In this document: piece after piece, positions 1 to 8,114 of the stretch | How positions within the stretch are numbered: the first letter of the stretch is position 1 | Layout: each line of letters begins with the position of its first letter | Source: an uncultured Spirochaetaceae bacterium | GTDB lineage: Bacteria > Spirochaetota > Spirochaetia > Sphaerochaetales > Sphaerochaetaceae | Reading direction: 5' to 3' | Length of the DNA stretch: 64,000 bases | Assembly (NCBI GenBank): GCA_944389015.1 | Contig: CALXKS010000054.1 | Coordinates: forward strand, 27,782-91,781 | Notes under the pieces: generated by a model | The model's database searches: none | The model's input: only the letters and a program-made list of their open reading frames with translations | What the model was told of the DNA's origin: nothing | Translations under genes and position numbers: made by a program

Positions 1-135
1 GCCGACTTCTGTTGTCCATGTTGCTGGAATATGGAAAAGCATACGTGCAGGAATCTGGAAAAGGACAGCGAATGCCAGAATGAACACCAGGACTGCAAGT
101 ATGTATTCAAGTATCGTTATGACTTTCTTTATCAT
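1..135 (-). CDS. dctQ: TRAP transporter small permease DctQ, 5' end only (cut by window edge)
   Basis: The 45 codons read from the edge give a short cytoplasmic start (MIKK), one hydrophobic helix (about residues 5-27) and then 'IPARMLFHIPATWTTEVG', which fits the first membrane segment and the Trp-containing loop of DctQ-family subunits. The start ATG has GGAG about 7 nt upstream. DctQ is the four-helix membrane subunit that joins the large permease DctM to form a Na+-driven TRAP transporter fed by a periplasmic binding protein; here the binding-protein gene dctP lies just upstream on the same strand. The rest of the gene, and presumably dctM, continue beyond base 1. Too short for substrate prediction. 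Confidence 0.8.
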   Translation of the reverse strand, partial: MIKKVITILEYILAVLVFILAFAVLFQIPARMLFHIPATWTTEVG

Positions 136-151
136 AGAAAACTCCAAATAA

Positions 152-179
152 TGCCATCCGCCAGAGACTGGCGGTGGCA
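152..179 (-). promoter_or_regulatory. Stem-loop between dctP and dctQ
   Basis: Arms TGCCA(T)CCGCCAG and CTGGCGGTGGCA form a 12-bp stem with one bulged base and a 3-nt loop. No U-run follows on the minus strand, so it is more likely an mRNA-protecting or partial attenuation hairpin than a full terminator. Such elements after a binding-protein gene let it be made in excess over the permease. The other two binding-protein operons of this window have a hairpin at the same place. Confidence 0.6.
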
Positions 180-208
180 ATTGTAGAAATAGATCAAGGG
201 GCTTAATC

Positions 209-1195
209 TCAGAGGTCGACGATTATCTCCATGAGACCTGGCTTCCAGTTCGCAGCTGCATACTCTGCTACTACAGGCTCTGCGATAGCAAGGAATTCAG
301 CATTCTCTGGCTCGATGACTTCCATACCATTCTCTGCAAGAAGCTCGATATATGTTGCATCCGGATCAGGATACTCAGCTGTTACCTCTGCTGCAGCCTC
401 TTCCCATGCTGTTGCGATAAGCTGCTGGTCCTCTTCTGTAAGAGTGTTGAACCAGAGCTCAGATGTGATATATCTGGCTACAGTATGGATATGGTTGGAA
501 AGAACGAGGTACTTCTGTGCTTCATAGTACTTGTAAGCATAGATTGTCTCTGGCGGGTTCTCCTCAGCATCGACAGTACCAGTCTTGAGAGCCATGTAGA
601 GCTCTGAGAAGTCTACGATTGTCGGGCTTGCGCCAAGGGCTTCGAATACAGCGATTCTCTCAGGCATCGAAGGAAGGCGGAACTTGAGTCCTGCAAGATC
701 CTGCGGATGGATGATTGGGATGTTTGCTGTGATCATTCTTGCACCGCGGTAGAACCAGCTATGTGTTATGATTCCTGTCTTCTCTCTTGTCTCCTCGAAA
801 ATCTGCGGGCCATACTCAGTCATGAACTTGATGAAGTGGTCCTTGTCCCTGAAAAGATACGGAGCCTCAACAATCGTGTATTCCGGAGCATAGTATGTCC
901 AGTCCTCGAAAGCCATTGCACCCATCTCGATCGTTCCAGCCTTGAGGCCTTCACAGATCTCCCTTACTGTGCCGAGAGCACCGCTTGGGTGGATAACAAC
1001 CGTGATGCGTCCATCGGAAGCTGTCTCAACCTTATCCTTGAATTTCACCATTACTTCATGGACAGGTCCTTCCGGAGCAAATGTCGAAGCAACGTTTATG
1101 GTGTACTTCCTTCCACCTTCCGAGCTTCCTCCTGCAAATACGGAAGCAAGACAGATCATACTGACCAAAAGAATCAACAGAGCTCTTTTCTTCAT
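209..1195 (-). CDS. dctP: TRAP transporter solute-binding protein, DctP family
   Basis: Periplasmic or lipid-anchored receptor of a TRAP transporter, 328 residues, the usual family length. Residues 1-21 are a signal peptide ending VFA-GGSSEGG; the polar Ser/Gly/Glu tail after it is common in spirochaete binding proteins. The family core is clear: LKFRLPS with Arg173, the position that in DctP proteins grips the substrate carboxylate, then a FSELYMALKTGTVDAEENP stretch (about 196-214). I start at MKKRALL because GGAGGAG lies 8 nt before that ATG; an in-frame start 15 codons upstream would run through the operator palindrome. It is followed by a hairpin and dctQ. Substrate is probably an organic or sugar acid; the exact ligand cannot be read. 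Confidence 0.92.
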   Translation of the reverse strand: MKKRALLILLVSMICLASVFAGGSSEGGRKYTINVASTFAPEGPVHEVMVKFKDKVETASDGRITVVIHPSGALGTVREICEGLKAGTIEMGAMAFEDWTYYAPEYTIVEAPYLFRDKDHFIKFMTEYGPQIFEETREKTGIITHSWFYRGARMITANIPIIHPQDLAGLKFRLPSMPERIAVFEALGASPTIVDFSELYMALKTGTVDAEENPPETIYAYKYYEAQKYLVLSNHIHTVARYITSELWFNTLTEEDQQLIATAWEEAAAEVTAEYPDPDATYIELLAENGMEVIEPENAEFLAIAEPVVAEYAAANWKPGLMEIIVDL

Positions 1196-1212
1196 TATTC
1201 TCCTCCACATGT

Positions 1213-1230
1213 ATTCTAGCATGCTAGAAT
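1213..1230. promoter_or_regulatory. Perfect 18-bp palindrome, probable operator of dctPQ(M)
   Basis: ATTCTAGCATGCTAGAAT reads the same on both strands. It lies 18-35 nt before the dctP start and just downstream of a TATAAT box (1243-1248, minus strand), so it would cover the early transcribed region, a classical repressor position. Palindromes with a TCTAG half-site and AT-rich ends are seen with GntR-type sugar-acid regulators, but no regulator gene adjoins it, so the protein is unknown. Confidence 0.7.
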
Positions 1231-1242
1231 GGTAATGCAAGA

Positions 1243-1275
1243 ATTATATTCACCTGTAAAACTATTATCCGTCAA
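1243..1275 (-). promoter_or_regulatory. Probable dctP promoter
   Basis: A perfect TATAAT lies at 1243-1248 on the minus strand. The best -35 match, TTGACG (1270-1275), is 21 bp away, longer than optimal, so either a weaker -35 is used or the promoter depends on an activator. Predicted transcription start is near 1236, a few bases before the palindrome. Confidence 0.5.
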
Positions 1276-1335
1276 GTTTTTTCTTTTCGGAAGAATAAAA
1301 AAAGAAAGTACAATATTTCTCAGGAGGATTACCGT

Positions 1336-1947
1336 ATGAAAATCACATGGATCGGGCACTCATGCTTCAGGATTGAGGAGGATGGATACTCGATCATCAT
1401 AGACCCATATGAAGATGGATCGGTACCAGGATTGGCAGAGGTCAGGGAGACAGCGGATGCTGTTATCTGCACACACGAGCATGGTGACCACAATTTCAGG
1501 GATGGAGTGAAGATAAAAGCATCAGGCAGGGCTCCCCTCTCCGTAGAGGCTATCGAGACATTCCATGATGATGCAGCGGGAACAAAGCGAGGAAAGAACA
1601 GAATCTATATAATAACCGGAAAGAATGCAAAGATTGCACATATGGGTGATCTCGGATGTCTTCCCCCGGAAAGCGGCAAACTGAAGGACCTTGATGCAAT
1701 ATTGATTCCTGTAGGCGGTTTCTACACAATAGATGGGAAAACAGCTGCATCAACCATCAAAGAGCTTCAGCCTCGTGTGGCAATACCGATGCACTTCAAA
1801 GGCGATTGCTTTGGATTCGATGTCCTATCATCTGAGAAAGATTTCATATCATGCTTCAAAAATGCCATCCATCTTGATAGAAGCACTATTGATACAGATG
1901 AAAGCTTCGATTCCACAGCAGTTGTACTGAAACCAGCGAATGCATAA
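1336..1947 (+). CDS. MBL-fold metal-dependent hydrolase (UlaG/UPF0173-like)
   Basis: Small single-domain metallo-beta-lactamase-fold protein of 203 residues. The metal-binding signature HxHxDH is at His47-Glu-His49-Gly-Asp51-His52 (THEHGDHNF); further ligands are probably the His-Asp of AHMGDLG and the His of IPMHFKGD. The N-terminal KITWIGHSCFRIE is typical of the UlaG/UPF0173 branch, which holds ascorbate-6-phosphate lactonases and many uncharacterised hydrolases. Soluble, cytoplasmic. Start ATG has AGGAGG 8 nt upstream and a TACAAT box at 1309-1314. It diverges from dctP and converges on asd. The substrate cannot be predicted. Confidence 0.85.
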   Translation: MKITWIGHSCFRIEEDGYSIIIDPYEDGSVPGLAEVRETADAVICTHEHGDHNFRDGVKIKASGRAPLSVEAIETFHDDAAGTKRGKNRIYIITGKNAKIAHMGDLGCLPPESGKLKDLDAILIPVGGFYTIDGKTAASTIKELQPRVAIPMHFKGDCFGFDVLSSEKDFISCFKNAIHLDRSTIDTDESFDSTAVVLKPANA

Positions 1948-1957
1948 GAACAGATAA

Positions 1958-1981
1958 GGCAGCCGAATCAGATCAGCTGCC
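1958..1981. terminator. Possible bidirectional terminator
   Basis: GGCAGC (1958-1963) and GCTGCC (1976-1981) can pair across a 12-nt loop between two converging genes. Weak: short stem and only a CTATTT tail. Confidence 0.35.
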
Positions 1982-2001
1982 CTATTTCCGTACACTCTGG
2001 A

Positions 2002-3024
2002 TTATCTCAGACCGAACCGTGTGACAAACGCCTCTGCGTTCTGTATGGACCCGCCTGCGGCTCCTTTCACGATATTGTTGACGAGGAGCACAAAACCGAT
2101 CTTCCCGTTCTTCTTCTTGAGCCTTCCGGTATATACAACCATTCCCTTCGGAGTTCCCCAGAAAGCATATTTAGGCTGAGGGAATGTAGGTTCAGATGAG
2201 TATACAACAGGCTGGGCTGGCGTTGAAGGAAGATCATTGGCTTCCTTGAAGTTCTCCCAGGCACTGATGACATCATCGATCTCCACATCCTTCTCGAAAT
2301 CGAGCCATACGGTCTCAAGATGACCAAACATGACAGGAACACGAACTGTATATGCATATACATCGGGATCGATTGAGAGGATCTTCTTTATCTCCTTCTC
2401 GATCTTCTCCTCCTCGCCTCCGATATACGGGATGCAGTTATCTGTGATATCAAAGGAGGAAAGACCCGGGTAGCCTGCTCCGGATACACTCTGATAGCTG
2501 TTGATCGTTATCGTCTTGATACCGAACTTCCTCAGAGGAGCCAATGCCATAGCAAGGCCAGTAGTGACGCAGTTTGCATTCGTGACGCAGAAACCTGTCT
2601 GGGGATATCCCTGATTCCTTATAAGCTCCAGCTGCTCGGAATTCGTCTCAGGGATGAGGATCGGAACATCCTTGTCATAGCGCATTGCAGCTGCATTGGA
2701 GAACACATAGAAGCCATTTGCTCTCATCTGAGGCTCTGCCTCTCTAGCGACAGCGGCAGGAAGGGCTGAGAACACGATCTGCACTCCCTCCTTCTTCATA
2801 GCTTCGAAGTTGAACTCCCTGACTTCCATATCCCTTAGGACTTCAGGCATCTCAAAGGGCATTACCCAATGGACTGTGGCAGCATACTTCTGCCCCACCC
2901 TTGCAGCAGAGGCTGTGACATAGCTGAGCTCGAACCAGGGATGATCGGAGAGCATCCACATGAAAACCTGTCCAACCGCACCTGTAGCACCAATAACCGC
3001 AACCTTGAATTTTCTGTTCTCCAT
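2002..3024 (-). CDS. asd: Aspartate-semialdehyde dehydrogenase
   Basis: Makes aspartate semialdehyde from aspartyl phosphate with NADPH, the branch step to lysine/diaminopimelate, threonine and methionine. 340 residues. The Rossmann motif GATGAVG is at residues 12-18. The catalytic Cys is Cys152 in TNANCVTTG, and the basic His of the active site is probably His235 in VMFGHLE. The long YQSVSGAGYPG segment is also typical. The spacing resembles the archaeal/fungal-type enzymes rather than E. coli Asd. It stands alone rather than in a lysine operon; downstream it converges on the MBL-fold gene, upstream it is 64 bp from ppk. Confidence 0.92.
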   Translation of the reverse strand: MENRKFKVAVIGATGAVGQVFMWMLSDHPWFELSYVTASAARVGQKYAATVHWVMPFEMPEVLRDMEVREFNFEAMKKEGVQIVFSALPAAVAREAEPQMRANGFYVFSNAAAMRYDKDVPILIPETNSEQLELIRNQGYPQTGFCVTNANCVTTGLAMALAPLRKFGIKTITINSYQSVSGAGYPGLSSFDITDNCIPYIGGEEEKIEKEIKKILSIDPDVYAYTVRVPVMFGHLETVWLDFEKDVEIDDVISAWENFKEANDLPSTPAQPVVYSSEPTFPQPKYAFWGTPKGMVVYTGRLKKKNGKIGFVLLVNNIVKGAAGGSIQNAEAFVTRFGLR

Positions 3025-3088
3025 ACTACGCGCTATCCTTATAATTTAGCGAAGGATATCCCCTTTGGAATATCTTGTGCAATATTCT

Positions 3089-5140
3089 TCAGTTCCCTGA
3101 ATGGAAATATCCCAGAAAAAGCTCCTGCGAGTTTATCGGTTCAGGGATTCTCGGCACAGCTGTATACTGCCCATTGTTTTCAAGAACCCTTCCTTTGACA
3201 TTGTCATTCAGCATGTACTCAAGCATGCCGCGTATCGTCTTCTTTATCTCTGGATCGAGAACCGGAGTCGCTATCTCAACGCGCCTGTCCACATTCCTGG
3301 TCATAAGATCCGCAGAGGAGATGAACATATCACCAGAACCGAATGAGTATATCCTTGAGTGCTCGAGGAAACGGCCCACGATGCTCTTTACGGATATATT
3401 CTCGGTCAGTCCCGGAACACCCGGCAGCAGGCAGCAGATTCCCCTGATGATAAGCCTGACACGCACGCCTTTGACAGATGCTTCAACAAGCTTATCTATC
3501 ATCTCCTTATCAGAGAGGGAGTTCATCTTGCATGTAATCGATCCTTCGGAGCCTTTGCTTATCTCCTTATCGATTGCCTTGATGATTCCCTGCTTGAGCG
3601 TGAATGGAGCTACAAGCAGCCTTCTGTACTCTGAATCCACTGTCATGGTGGCAAGGTTTCTGAAGAAGGCTACACCATCCTGCCCGATATCCTTATCGGA
3701 TGTTATGATGTTCAGATCGGTATACTGCTTTGCAGTGCTTTCATTGTAATTGCCCGTTCCAAGGTGGGTGATGTATCTTACCTTCCCTTTGTCGCGGAGG
3801 ACTATCGAGATGATCTTCGAATGGACTTTGTAATTCTCCACTCCGTAGAAGACTGTGCATCCAGCCTCCTGGAGCTGCTTGGCGTACGAGAGGTTCGACT
3901 CCTCGTCAAAGCGGGCACAGAGCTCCATGACAACAGAGACATCCTTGCCGTTCTCGGCAGCACGGACGAGAGACTGGACTATCCTCGAATGGCTGGCAAG
4001 GCGGTATATCGTTATCTTGATATTATTCACCCTTGGATCATCTGCGCACTCATCCAGGAGCCACAGAAGAGGATCCATCGACTGGAACGGGTATGAAAGG
4101 AAGATATCCCTGCGGAGAGCTGTATCGATCATTGTCCCCTTCTGAAGCGTTGAGGAGACCGATCCCTTGAAGGCCGGATACCTTAAGGATGGTCTTACAG
4201 CCGCAGGAAAATAATCATCAAGGGAGAACATGTACTTATAGGAGAAACAGCCCCCCACAATGAAGACCTGGTTCTTCTTTATGCCAAGATGCTTTATAAG
4301 GAAGGACTTCAGCTCCTCGGACTCGGTATTCATCTCAAGGCGAACTGCCGCAAGGCTTCCTCTGGACTCCACCTTGTTGCGGATGAGCTTGGAGAAGTCG
4401 AAATCATATTCGATATCAGCATCCTCGACAGTTGCCTCGAAATCCGCCTTGCGCGTAATCCTGACAAGGGCCTTCTCCTTGATATGGCATGAAGGGAAGA
4501 GGGAGTCTCCGAAAAGATAGAGAAGCTCCTCTGCGGGTATCAGCTTCACCTTCTTGCAGCCTGGAATCGGGATAAGGGGCTCTACGCGCATGCCCATCGA
4601 GACTACGCCGAACATATCGCGGCCATCACGCTCAAGCCGGAGGACCAGATACAGCCTCTGGTTCTCGAATCTGATCATCGGGTGCTTTGCATCGAGGATA
4701 AGAGGGGACAGGAACGGAACGATGTTCTCCTGGAAATACGCGAATGACTTTGTCTTCTGCGTATCTGTCATGCTTCCATGGAGAATTATCTCAACACCGG
4801 CCTTCTTCAGCTCTTTCCTAAGCTTAGAGAAGGTCTCATCCGACTTCTTATAATATGCAGGCAGCATGCCGAGGATAGCATCTATCTGATCACGTGCAGA
4901 CATACCCGTCTTATTGTCTATATAGTCTGGACTGTGGAGTTCCAGATTCAGCAGAGAACCAAGGCGCACCCTGACGAACTCATCAAGATTCGAGATGAAG
5001 ATCGAAAGGAAGCGGCAGCGCTCGAGAAGAGGATTCTCCTGATCCCTTGCCTGATCAAGAACCCTGTCATCGAACTGGAGCCATGAATATTCTCTGTTGA
5101 TATATGGTGCACAGATGCACCTGGATTTCTCCTTAGCCAT
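3089..5140 (-). CDS. ppk1: Polyphosphate kinase 1
   Basis: Reversibly builds long-chain polyphosphate from the gamma phosphate of ATP. 683 residues, full length. The N-terminal domain begins YINREYSWLQFDDRVL. The two catalytic histidines of the phospholipase-D-like halves are visible: His440 in YKVHSKI (autophosphorylated in PPK1 enzymes) and His594 in LEHSRIYSF; the HLGTGNYN motif follows the first. Its start overlaps the end of the Ppx/GppA gene by 8 bp, so the two are translationally coupled: a polyphosphate synthesis/breakdown pair. Confidence 0.95.
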   Translation of the reverse strand: MAKEKSRCICAPYINREYSWLQFDDRVLDQARDQENPLLERCRFLSIFISNLDEFVRVRLGSLLNLELHSPDYIDNKTGMSARDQIDAILGMLPAYYKKSDETFSKLRKELKKAGVEIILHGSMTDTQKTKSFAYFQENIVPFLSPLILDAKHPMIRFENQRLYLVLRLERDGRDMFGVVSMGMRVEPLIPIPGCKKVKLIPAEELLYLFGDSLFPSCHIKEKALVRITRKADFEATVEDADIEYDFDFSKLIRNKVESRGSLAAVRLEMNTESEELKSFLIKHLGIKKNQVFIVGGCFSYKYMFSLDDYFPAAVRPSLRYPAFKGSVSSTLQKGTMIDTALRRDIFLSYPFQSMDPLLWLLDECADDPRVNNIKITIYRLASHSRIVQSLVRAAENGKDVSVVMELCARFDEESNLSYAKQLQEAGCTVFYGVENYKVHSKIISIVLRDKGKVRYITHLGTGNYNESTAKQYTDLNIITSDKDIGQDGVAFFRNLATMTVDSEYRRLLVAPFTLKQGIIKAIDKEISKGSEGSITCKMNSLSDKEMIDKLVEASVKGVRVRLIIRGICCLLPGVPGLTENISVKSIVGRFLEHSRIYSFGSGDMFISSADLMTRNVDRRVEIATPVLDPEIKKTIRGMLEYMLNDNVKGRVLENNGQYTAVPRIPEPINSQELFLGYFHSGN

Positions 5141-6038
5141 TTATTTCCTCCATCAGAAGTCTCAGATAGCCCTCTTTGACTCCCTTGCCTGAGATTATCA
5201 ATTCGTCTGCGCTGAAGTATTTAGCAACTGTGCATGCAAGCACCGCAGAGGGAATAAGCAGATGGGCCTTCTCCGGTGCATTCTTTATCAGAAGGGATGA
5301 ACCATCATCTGATGATGCAAGATATGAGATCAGCCTCTTCAGCTTCTTCCTCTTCATTACCCGCAGCGCGGAATCAGGTATCCCGTAGAAATCCGAATAG
5401 ACGCTGTACAGCGCCTCGCAGTTGCTTCCTATCAGTACCAGATGCCCGAAGCCAGCACCCGGATATACAAGCTCCCGGGAAAGAACCTTCTTTATCTCTT
5501 TCCGCATTTCACGGATCTCATCCTCATCCGGATACAGAGATGATGAGAATCTTCTCAGCGTCACAGGGCCGATCGGAAGGGAGAACATATTCTCCATATC
5601 CTCCTCTTCCAGATCCGCAAGCTCCGCAGTTGCCCCTCCTATATCCAGCAGGAGGGCATCCCCCAGAGATGCATATTCCCTATTCGCCTCTGCATCTGCG
5701 TAGGCCTCCTCCTTTCCGTTCAGGATATCGAAGGAGAGCCCTGTCGATTGATAGACAGCCTCCTGGATCTCCGCATAGTTCGAAACAAGCCTCATCGAAG
5801 CCGTAGCTATAAGAACAATCCTGTCAGAGCCGACCTTCCTGGCGGCATCCTCCAGATACCTTACAGCCTCGATGACCTTCTCTATTCCTCTGCCGGAGAG
5901 CTTCCCTTTCTTTGACATGTAATCAACAAGTGAGACTGAGCGCCTGAGACCTATCATCGGCTCAATACGCTCACGGGAAACCTCTGCAACAAGAAGAGAG
6001 AGTGCTGTGCTTGAGAAATCCATTATGGCTATCTTCAT
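5133..6038 (-). CDS. ppx: Ppx/GppA family phosphatase
   Basis: Exopolyphosphatase / guanosine pentaphosphate phosphohydrolase of the sugar-kinase/Hsp70 fold, 301 residues, close to the short one-module form. Visible motifs: phosphate-1 region MDFSSTALSLLVAEV at the N-terminus, ATASMRLVSN, and the glycine-rich DIGGATAEL loop (about 137-145). It overlaps ppk1 by 8 bp and begins 4 bp after pfkA, so all three can share one transcript. The HD domain of full-length GppA enzymes is missing. Whether it prefers polyphosphate or pppGpp cannot be told; the ppk1 neighbour favours polyphosphate. Confidence 0.88.
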   Translation of the reverse strand: MKIAIMDFSSTALSLLVAEVSRERIEPMIGLRRSVSLVDYMSKKGKLSGRGIEKVIEAVRYLEDAARKVGSDRIVLIATASMRLVSNYAEIQEAVYQSTGLSFDILNGKEEAYADAEANREYASLGDALLLDIGGATAELADLEEEDMENMFSLPIGPVTLRRFSSSLYPDEDEIREMRKEIKKVLSRELVYPGAGFGHLVLIGSNCEALYSVYSDFYGIPDSALRVMKRKKLKRLISYLASSDDGSSLLIKNAPEKAHLLIPSAVLACTVAKYFSADELIISGKGVKEGYLRLLMEEING

Positions 6039-6041
6039 GCT

Positions 6042-7112
6042 TTACCTTCCATCTCCGAATGAAATGCCAATGGATCTGGCCACACCGAGAAGCTGATGAT
6101 CGGTAGGAACGAATTTCATCTTTCCTGCGATATCGGCAAGGGCATTGTATGTGATCTCAGTACCGCGAAGAGCAACTGTAACGCCATGCTTCCCTTCCTT
6201 TGCAAGACGACCTGCATAGGATCCCATTTCCGTAGACAGGAGCCTGTCATATGGAGAAGGAGAGCCACCTCTCTGGAGATGTCCGGGAACGACGGTCCTT
6301 GTCTCTACTCCGGCTTTCTCCTCGATGTATTGAGCAAGCTTTTCCGTACCTGTTGCCCTTCCGCCCCTGTACTCAAGCCTCTCCTGTTTCTTCATCTTAG
6401 ACTCTTCAATGCTCATCGCACCTTCTGCTATGGCGATGATATTGAATGCCCTTCCATTCTCGATTCTTTTCTCAACGGTCTTCACGACAGCATCGGGATC
6501 ATATGGGATTTCCGGCAGGAGGATGATATCAGCGCCACCCGCGATGCCTGCATAGAGCGTCAGCCAGCCTACTTTGTTTCCCATGATCTCGATAAGCATT
6601 GTACGTCCATGGCTTGCAGCCGTTGTATGGATTCTGTCGATGCATTCCGTTGCGATATCGACAGCGGTATGGAAGCCGAAAGTGACATCCGTGCCGTAGA
6701 TATCATTATCGATAGTCTTCGGAATACCTATGACATTTAGTCCGACGCTTGAGAGAAGAGCTGCGGTCTTATGCGTTCCTGCACCTCCGAGCGTAACAAG
6801 GAGATCGAGGCCCAGAGCATTGTAATTCTTCTTCATCATGTCGAGCTTGCTCTGACCATTCCGGTCCTCATCAGTCATGCTCTTGAATGGCTGCCTGGAT
6901 GTGCCGAGGATGGTGCCGCCTACGTTGAGGATTCCAGAGAAATCCGATGGCTTCATCTTCTTAACATCCTTATTTATAAGCCCAAGATAGCCATCAGATA
7001 TGCCAATGAGCTCTGCGTCCTTGATTTCATTGAAGACATATTTTGCGAAACCGCGGATAACAGCATTCAGGCCGGGACAGTCCCCGCCGCTTGTGAGAAT
7101 TCCAATTTTCAT
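6042..7112 (-). CDS. pfkA: 6-phosphofructokinase with altered GGDG loop
   Basis: Phosphorylates fructose 6-phosphate in glycolysis. 356 residues from the ATG preceded by GGAGGTGGAATTT; a GTG inside that ribosome site is not a credible start. Signature elements: GGDCPGLNA at 9-17, the catalytic PKTIDNDIYGTD (Asp135, Asp137) and GRTMLIEIMG. The loop that is GGDGS in classical ATP-dependent enzymes reads GGAGT (109-113): the Mg-binding Asp is Ala111, while Gly112, the residue generally linked to ATP rather than pyrophosphate use, is kept. This subgroup also includes proteins with GGNGT. Donor preference is therefore uncertain. First gene of a probable pfkA-ppx-ppk1 transcript. Confidence 0.9.
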   Translation of the reverse strand: MKIGILTSGGDCPGLNAVIRGFAKYVFNEIKDAELIGISDGYLGLINKDVKKMKPSDFSGILNVGGTILGTSRQPFKSMTDEDRNGQSKLDMMKKNYNALGLDLLVTLGGAGTHKTAALLSSVGLNVIGIPKTIDNDIYGTDVTFGFHTAVDIATECIDRIHTTAASHGRTMLIEIMGNKVGWLTLYAGIAGGADIILLPEIPYDPDAVVKTVEKRIENGRAFNIIAIAEGAMSIEESKMKKQERLEYRGGRATGTEKLAQYIEEKAGVETRTVVPGHLQRGGSPSPYDRLLSTEMGSYAGRLAKEGKHGVTVALRGTEITYNALADIAGKMKFVPTDHQLLGVARSIGISFGDGR

Positions 7113-7209
7113 AAATTCCACCTCCACTTGGGTCTAGTCTAACACAGCCTGAAACATGCCTCAAAAGAAATATGCCCAGCTATCATAGCAGGAAATGGGG
7201 AATGTGTTG

Positions 7210-7575
7210 TTAAGCTTCTGTTAATTCATGAGGAACAGGAACCTCCCCAAGATCGGGCAATGATCTGAGGACGGCTTTCACCTGCAGCTCTGCGAGAATA
7301 TCATCTCCCCTTGCGGTAATCTGGGAAATCACGCATCGCCGGTCATCAATCATGGAAACGGTGCTATGGACAGTCACCAGATCATCAAAGATCCCAGGGC
7401 GCTTATATTCAACACTGATCTCCTCAGCATCAAGGACCATCCTCTCCATTCCAATATCACGGAGCATCTCCGCACGGGCTCTTTCAGCTATGGCAATATA
7501 GTTCGAATGATATACTATGCCACCTGCATCCGTATCGGAGAGAGGAATCCTGTATGAATAGATGAACTCTCTCAT
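7210..7575 (-). CDS. Acyl-CoA thioesterase, YbgC-type hotdog fold
   Basis: 121 residues, a single hotdog domain. The N-terminal YSYRIPLSDTDAGGIVYHSNY motif contains the catalytic-type Asp of the 4-hydroxybenzoyl-CoA thioesterase/YbgC family, followed by the long central helix with ERARAEMLRD. Likely cuts acyl-CoA thioesters in the cytoplasm; the acyl group is unknown. Its ATG overlaps the stop of the preceding paralogue by 4 bp, so the two subunits are probably made together. Confidence 0.85.
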   Translation of the reverse strand: MREFIYSYRIPLSDTDAGGIVYHSNYIAIAERARAEMLRDIGMERMVLDAEEISVEYKRPGIFDDLVTVHSTVSMIDDRRCVISQITARGDDILAELQVKAVLRSLPDLGEVPVPHELTEA

Positions 7576-7982
7576 ATATCACCTCCTAGGGCTTTCCTGA
7601 ATGCTTCCGGAATGAGAACCGGATGCTTTGAAACACGGTCTATGAAAGCCGCCTTGACGTCGAACTCGGCAATGACATTCCCATTGGAGGAAATGCGCTG
7701 TCCTATGATGCATGAAAACCGCTGGATCTTCCCTACCCAGCTCTCGACAGCTATGCTGTCATCAAGATGCACATCTCCGAGCTTCCGGCAGTTTATCGAT
7801 TTGATCACGGTAAGTATCCCATCGGCTGCAGCCAGCTCAGACTGCGGGATCTCAGGTAGTGCTTCCCTGAGCATCTCCGTTCTTCCGTGCTCAGCCCAGT
7901 CGAAAAGACTCTTCCAGGAAGCCCTTCCTGTGGCATCCGTATCCGAGAAATAGACTCTGGTCTCAATTCTGAACATACTCAT
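7572..7982 (-). CDS. Acyl-CoA thioesterase, second YbgC-type hotdog protein
   Basis: 136 residues and clearly a paralogue of the next gene: RVYFSDTDATGRASWKSLF holds the Asp but has lost the usual GxxY(H/S) spacing (Arg-Ala-Ser-Trp in place of Val-Tyr-His-Ser). It may be an inactive partner or have a different specificity. No clear Shine-Dalgarno precedes the start, and a second in-frame ATG lies two codons downstream. It diverges from gdhA. Confidence 0.8.
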   Translation of the reverse strand: MSMFRIETRVYFSDTDATGRASWKSLFDWAEHGRTEMLREALPEIPQSELAAADGILTVIKSINCRKLGDVHLDDSIAVESWVGKIQRFSCIIGQRISSNGNVIAEFDVKAAFIDRVSKHPVLIPEAFRKALGGDI

Positions 7983-8114
7983 ATCTATTTGCTTATCAGT
8001 TTTCAGGAAGCGTGTGAATGATTTTATTTATGGAAATTCACTTCATAGGGCCCTGATTCTCTTTCCATGGTTCCGGAGAATATGTAAAATCCCGATGCAT
8101 AGGAGAAAATGACT

